From positions 24,603 to 34,079 of the forward strand of contig NQOP01000002.1 in NCBI GenBank assembly GCA_003585845.1: a stretch of DNA of 9,477 bases, in the 5' to 3' direction. A program made the translations under genes and the position numbers. The stretch comes from Bifidobacteriaceae bacterium NR021 (GTDB lineage: Bacteria; Actinomycetota; Actinomycetes; Actinomycetales; Bifidobacteriaceae). Every line of letters starts with the position of its first letter. Position 1 is the first letter of the stretch. Of this stretch, positions 6,009-9,477 are shown piece by piece. The notes beneath the pieces were generated by a model. That model worked only from the letters and a program-made list of their open reading frames with translations. It searched no databases and was not told where the DNA came from.

Positions 6009-7466
6009 TCAGGACTCGTCAATATTTGGGTGAATTGCTACGCGCTGATCCTTTGGCTTTTTTAGATCCGGATTCACGTGCTCAACAAGCATTGTGCGCG
6101 CATCTCCTGCAGTGACGAAACTACCGCAAATAAGCACTCCGTGACCATAGCCCACACCAAGCTCATCGTCTTCATCAACTAAATCAACAGCAGTTTGAAT
6201 AGCATCCGGCAACTCGTCAACACGAATTACGCGATCTTCGCCAAATACGCCTACAGCAATCTTTTCGAGCTCTTCTGGATCCATTACACGGTCGCGCCAA
6301 GAATTACGCGTAACAACAATCTTCGTCAAAATAGGCTCAAGAACACCCAAGTATTCTTCAACTTGCTTATCTGCCATCATTGCCACAACGCCAATAAGCT
6401 GCTCAAAATGATAGTTTTCTTCAATAGTTTCGCGAAGAGACTCAGCAGCATTCACGTTATGTCCACCGTCAATGATGATTGTCGGCGAAGTACGAACCTG
6501 CTCAATACGACCAGGAACCTTAACCTGGCTTAAAGCCTCTGCAACTAAATCTCCATCCAAAGCACCATTTACAGGCAGCACAACCTCTGCAGCGGCAAGA
6601 GCTGCCAAAGCATTATGAGCCTGATGTTTGCCAAACTTGTCAATCGGAACATCCTCATAAGTGCCAAGAGGCGTACGCAAAGTAACAACCTGTCCACCAA
6701 CTGCAGGAGTACGAGACACAACTTCAAGTTCGCCATCGCCATAAGAAGAATCGCGCAATAATGTAGCATGATTGCGCTCCGCAACTTCCTTAATAATTGG
6801 CAAAACCTTAGCTTCATGCGGCTGAGGACCCAAAATAACAGTGCAATTTGGCTTAATAATACCAGCCTTCGTACGCGCAATCTCTTCAACAGTGTTTCCA
6901 AGCCATTGCATGTGATCCATATCAACCGGCCCAATAATTGCAGCATCAGCATTCATAACATTAGTGGCATCCCATTCACCACCCATGCCAACTTCCATAA
7001 CAGCAACATCAACAGGAGCATCCGCAAAAGCCCAAATTGCCATGGCTGTAAGCACTTCAAAAAAGCTCATTTTTGGCTTACCGTCAGCCTCCATGCGAGC
7101 GTCAACCATGTCGATAATGTCTTTCATTTGATCCCACACATCGACGAACTGATCGTCACTAATTTCCTGTCCGTCAATCATAATGCGCTCGTTTACGCGC
7201 TCCAAATGTGGAGAAGTATATAATCCGGTTCGCAAACCGTATGCTCGACAAATCGACTCAGCCATTCGAGCAGTAGAACCTTTGCCGTTCGTACCAGTTA
7301 TGTGAATAACACGCATAGACTGCTCTGGATGACCTAAAATATCGAGAATAAGACGCATGCGGTCCAAGTCGAGATTAGTTTTATTATGTTCTGGAGCTCG
7401 GCTCATAATGTTGCGTTCAATATCAACAATTCGCTCATTATTGCGATTTGGATTTTCAATAGACAT
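6009..7466 (-). CDS. folC: Bifunctional folylpolyglutamate synthase/dihydrofolate synthase FolC
   Basis: The 485-residue cytosolic ligase uses ATP to add glutamate to dihydropteroate and then to reduced folates, keeping them in the cell. The P-loop is HITGTNGKGSTARM (55-68), followed by TSPHLERVNERI, SFFEVLTAMA, MEVGMGGEWDATNV, the metal and folate block GPVDMDHMQWLGNTVEEIARTKAGI, GKHQAHNALAA, VPGRIEQV and IIDGGHN. These are FolC signatures in the expected order, with an intact Mur-ligase-like C-terminal domain through about LICGSFVTAGDAR. The start is set by a strong Shine-Dalgarno site, GGGGGAG (minus strand, 7472-7478), 5 nt before the ATG. The first ~30 residues are extra compared with E. 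coli FolC and polar. It converges on the racemase gene with 13 bp between the stops and diverges from pepP. I see no clear promoter for it. Confidence 0.93.
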   Translation of the reverse strand: MSIENPNRNNERIVDIERNIMSRAPEHNKTNLDLDRMRLILDILGHPEQSMRVIHITGTNGKGSTARMAESICRAYGLRTGLYTSPHLERVNERIMIDGQEISDDQFVDVWDQMKDIIDMVDARMEADGKPKMSFFEVLTAMAIWAFADAPVDVAVMEVGMGGEWDATNVMNADAAIIGPVDMDHMQWLGNTVEEIARTKAGIIKPNCTVILGPQPHEAKVLPIIKEVAERNHATLLRDSSYGDGELEVVSRTPAVGGQVVTLRTPLGTYEDVPIDKFGKHQAHNALAALAAAEVVLPVNGALDGDLVAEALSQVKVPGRIEQVRTSPTIIIDGGHNVNAAESLRETIEENYHFEQLIGVVAMMADKQVEEYLGVLEPILTKIVVTRNSWRDRVMDPEELEKIAVGVFGEDRVIRVDELPDAIQTAVDLVDEDDELGVGYGHGVLICGSFVTAGDARTMLVEHVNPDLKKPKDQRVAIHPNIDES

Positions 7467-7471
7467 AACTA

Positions 7472-7478
7472 CTCCCCC
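7472..7478 (-). promoter_or_regulatory. Ribosome binding site of folC
   Basis: On the minus strand GGGGGAG lies 5 nt before the ATG whose first base is 7466. It selects that start over the internal Met21 (MSRAPEHN). Confidence 0.8.
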
Positions 7479-7506
7479 TAATTTTTACGCTCGCTTACTC
7501 ATTTTC

Positions 7507-7525
7507 CAACTATCTAGATTAGTTG
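7507..7525. promoter_or_regulatory. Inverted repeat in the folC-pepP divergent region, possible operator
   Basis: CAACTA (7507-7512) and TAGTTG (7520-7525) form a 6-bp inverted repeat around 7 nt centred on TCTAGA. A second one, ACAACA (7532-7537) and TGTTGT (7552-7557), follows with a 14-nt spacer that contains CATAT/ATATG. Both lie about 40-90 bp upstream of folC. They could bind a regulator of either divergent gene or help stop transcription, but in AT-rich DNA such pairs arise by chance. Confidence 0.3.
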
Positions 7526-7672
7526 ATGCCAACAACACACGCATATAAATATGTTGTGACAATATTCACATAACAAAAAGAGTTTAAACGCACTTTGTAA
7601 ATTGCGTATAAAATCTTGCTATTTTGCACTAAAAAACTCGCATAAAACACTAAATAAGACTATGTTAGTTTA

Positions 7673-7700
7673 TTGACTGTTTATTTACTATTTGTATAAC
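7673..7700 (+). promoter_or_regulatory. Sigma-70-type promoter of pepP
   Basis: TTGACT (7673-7678) and TATAAC (7695-7700) are each one base from consensus and 16 bp apart. Transcription would start near 7707, leaving a leader of about 25 nt with the AAGGAG site. This rules out translation from the in-frame TTG at 7692, which lies inside the promoter. Confidence 0.7.
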
Positions 7701-7717
7701 TTGCGCAAGCAAAAATT

Positions 7718-7723
7718 AAGGAG
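7718..7723 (+). promoter_or_regulatory. Ribosome binding site of pepP
   Basis: AAGGAG lies 7 nt before the ATG at 7731. It fixes the pepP start and excludes the longer in-frame reading from 7692. Confidence 0.85.
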
Positions 7724-7730
7724 TCTCATA

Positions 7731-9326
7731 ATGGCAGAATATACGCCAACTGAGCACGGCGAAGAGCTAAAAGCTGACGGCACGCAAAAGGCAGAAGATC
7801 GCGTAAATAACCGCTCACTTCGTCCAAACAGTGATTCTTTTAAAGATTTTATGACGAATAACTGGGATAACCAGGAGCCAGAAGTTAAGGCTCTTGAATC
7901 TAGCAAGTATATTCCAGCTCGTTTAGAGGCTCTTTCAAAACGTTTCCCAGGCGAACGTTTAGTTATTCCTGCAGGACAACCAAAGGTGCGTAATAACGAC
8001 TGCGATTATGCTTTCCGCCCAGACACTACATTTGCCTACTACACTGGATTAGGTCAAGACTATGAGGCTGGTGCTGTGCTTGTTATGGAGCCAGTCAGCA
8101 AAGATAGCGAAGAAGCTAAGGCTGGAAAAACACATGTACCTGAGCTTTTTGTAGCTCCACGCGCAGATAACAGCACTTCAGCATTTTACAAGGATCCTCA
8201 CTATGGAGAATATTGGGTTGGTCCTCGTGCAGGCTTAAAAGAACTTAAAGCAATGACCGGAATTGAAACGCGCGATATTGCAGAACTTGACGACGCTATT
8301 GCAAAGAACGTAAGCGACGACGCTAACGGTGAAGGCATTCGCGTGCGAATTGTTCGAGAAACCGATCCTGAGCTTACTGCAAAAGTTGAAACAATGCGCG
8401 AAGCAAGTGGATTTACTGATGAAGATGCAAACACTTGCGCAGACGACAAATTGCACGAATTCGCTGCAGAAGCACGAATGCTTAAGGACGACTACGAAAT
8501 TCGCGAAATGCGCAAAGCTATTGCAGCCACAAAACTTGGTTTTGACCGCATGCTTACGCGTTTGCCTAATGCTTTAGGTCATGAGCATTCCGAGCGCATG
8601 ATTGAGGGTGCTTTTAATTCCGTTGCTCGCGAGGAAGGAAACGAAGTAGGCTACGACACTATTGTTGCTTCAGGCAAGCACGCGCCAATTTTGCACTGGA
8701 TGCGCAATACTGGCGTTGTTTCCAGCGGAGAATTGCTACTTATTGATGCCGGCGTTGAAGTTAACAGCCTCTACACTGCTGACATTACACGCACTTTCCC
8801 AACAAATGGTAAATTCACTGACTTGCAAAAGAAGCTTTACCAGTGCGTTCTTGACGCTCAGCAAGCCGGTTTTGAGGCTGCTAAGCCAGGTGCAACCTAC
8901 TCCGATATTCACCATGCTTGCATGCGCGTTCTAGCTGAACACTTGCACGAATGGGGAATTTTGAAAGTTAGCGTTGAAGAATCACTTTCGCCAGAAGGTC
9001 AACAGCATCGTCGTTGGCACGCTTGCGGTGTTGCTCATCATCTTGGTTTGGACGTGCACGATTGCGCACAAGCACGCTACGAGTCTTATCAGGGCGCAAA
9101 AATTACTCCAGGAATGATATTCACTATTGAGCCAGGATTATACTTTGCAGCTAACGATTTGATGCTTCCTGAAGAAATGCGCGGAATTGGAATTCGTATT
9201 GAAGACGATGTTCTGATGACTGAAAACGGTCCAGAATGGCTTTCTATTGACATTCCAAAGCAAATCGATGACGTAGAAGCATGGATGGCTGAACAAGCTC
9301 ACAAAAGTGATATTTTTCAGCATTAA
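7731..9326 (+). CDS. pepP: Xaa-Pro aminopeptidase P (M24B metallopeptidase)
   Basis: From ATG 7731 the protein has 531 residues. It removes N-terminal residues preceding proline in the cytosol, using two metal ions. The AMP_N domain spans about residues 58-240 (YIPARLEALSKRFPG, FRPDTTFAYYTGL). The pita-bread catalytic domain follows, with all five expected ligands: D339 (LLLIDAG), D351 (TADITRTFP), H436 (GVAHHLGLDVHD), E467 (FTIEPGLY) and E491 (GIRIEDDVL). H443 fits the second active-site histidine. It is longer than E. coli PepP (about 440) because of a polar first ~57 residues, rich in Asp, Glu and Asn with no membrane segment, and small loops, including an acidic segment at about 185-245. 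No signal peptide is seen. It has its own promoter and ribosome binding site and diverges from folC. No convincing terminator follows. Confidence 0.93.
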   Translation: MAEYTPTEHGEELKADGTQKAEDRVNNRSLRPNSDSFKDFMTNNWDNQEPEVKALESSKYIPARLEALSKRFPGERLVIPAGQPKVRNNDCDYAFRPDTTFAYYTGLGQDYEAGAVLVMEPVSKDSEEAKAGKTHVPELFVAPRADNSTSAFYKDPHYGEYWVGPRAGLKELKAMTGIETRDIAELDDAIAKNVSDDANGEGIRVRIVRETDPELTAKVETMREASGFTDEDANTCADDKLHEFAAEARMLKDDYEIREMRKAIAATKLGFDRMLTRLPNALGHEHSERMIEGAFNSVAREEGNEVGYDTIVASGKHAPILHWMRNTGVVSSGELLLIDAGVEVNSLYTADITRTFPTNGKFTDLQKKLYQCVLDAQQAGFEAAKPGATYSDIHHACMRVLAEHLHEWGILKVSVEESLSPEGQQHRRWHACGVAHHLGLDVHDCAQARYESYQGAKITPGMIFTIEPGLYFAANDLMLPEEMRGIGIRIEDDVLMTENGPEWLSIDIPKQIDDVEAWMAEQAHKSDIFQH

Positions 9327-9477
9327 TCAATAAATCAAAATAATAGAAAATATAATAAAACGAAATAATAATAAATATAGTACGCCAGCATAAGCTAAAT
9401 TAAACGTACGCAATATGGCACTTATGGTGCGCTCTATAGAAACGTAACACGCATTGCGCATGTTACTTATCGAAAGG
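9327..9477 (+). other. Non-coding tail after pepP with a possible ribosome binding site of the next gene
   Basis: The first ~50 bp are almost pure A and T, without a GC-rich stem and T-run, so I see no intrinsic terminator for pepP. GTACGC occurs at about 9380 and 9408. GTAACA (9444-9449) can pair with TGTTAC (9461-9466), with CGC/GCG pairing inside and a 2-nt bulge; no T-run follows. The window ends in GAAAGG, which looks like a Shine-Dalgarno site for a plus-strand gene starting a few bases beyond. Confidence 0.45.

Noticed and set aside
6195..6952. Open frames inside folC on both strands (for example 6195-6533 plus and 6569-6952 minus)
   Set aside because: They lie wholly within the well-supported folC frame, have no ribosome binding site and read as low-complexity shadow protein.
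7692..7730. In-frame upstream TTG start that would lengthen pepP by 13 residues
   Set aside because: It lies within the predicted promoter, and the AAGGAG site at 7718-7723 points to ATG 7731.
8201..8934. Open frames overlapping pepP in other frames
   Set aside because: pepP shows every conserved motif through this region, and the alternative frames show no recognisable domain.
9444..9466. GTAACA/TGTTAC hairpin as terminator of pepP
   Set aside because: It is about 120 bp past the stop, has a bulge and no T-run; it is listed only as a possible structure before the next gene.
1..9477. CRISPR arrays, insertion sequences, prophage, toxin-antitoxin or defence genes
   Set aside because: No spaced repeats, transposase or integrase motifs, or defence-type domains are seen; every large frame is a housekeeping or cell-wall gene.

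Overview
The window looks like chromosomal housekeeping DNA from an AT-rich member of the Bifidobacteriaceae (Actinobacteria). A Gardnerella-type organism is my best inference, not something the sequence proves. The points for it are an actinobacterial 24-residue bL37 ribosomal protein, a SigH/SigR-type ECF sigma factor, AT-rich codon usage with otherwise actinobacterial proteins, and a MurE of the lysine-adding type, which fits bifidobacterial L-Lys/L-Orn cell walls. I see no transposase, integrase, phage gene, CRISPR array, tRNA or rRNA.

Layout. (1) 1-138 is the 3' end of a YbaK-type Cys-tRNA(Pro) deacylase. (2) 276-350 is a tiny gene for ribosomal protein bL37, with its own strong ribosome binding site and a clean intrinsic terminator at 378-409. 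(3) 419-1096, minus strand, is an ECF sigma factor of the SigH/SigR group with a long N-terminal extension and no anti-sigma gene beside it. (4) A short divergent region carries a tandem decamer and what looks like a leaderless promoter. It leads into a plus-strand run: DEDDh exonuclease (about 1245-2024), Lys-type MurE with an unusual acidic insert (2050-3855), ATP-grasp ligase resembling D-aspartate ligase (3990 or 3975-5231), and Asp/Glu-family racemase (5267-5995). (5) folC (6009-7466, minus) converges on the racemase with only 13 bp between them. (6) pepP (7731-9326, plus) diverges from folC across a 264-bp intergenic region holding a good sigma-70-type promoter and several inverted repeats. 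(7) The last 151 bp are non-coding and end in a Shine-Dalgarno-like sequence, probably for a gene starting just outside.

How the genes fit together. The most coherent functional unit is murE, the ATP-grasp ligase and the racemase. MurE would add L-Lys to the UDP-MurNAc-dipeptide, the racemase would make D-Asp from L-Asp, and the ATP-grasp enzyme would join D-Asp to the lysine side chain, giving an L-Lys-D-Asp (A4alpha) cross-bridge. The chemistry is known from Enterococcus faecium and lactobacilli. The linkage here to murE in one run, the acidic insert in MurE and its altered substrate motif are the points most worth checking. FolC and PepP are ordinary housekeeping enzymes. I do not see a clearly new system.
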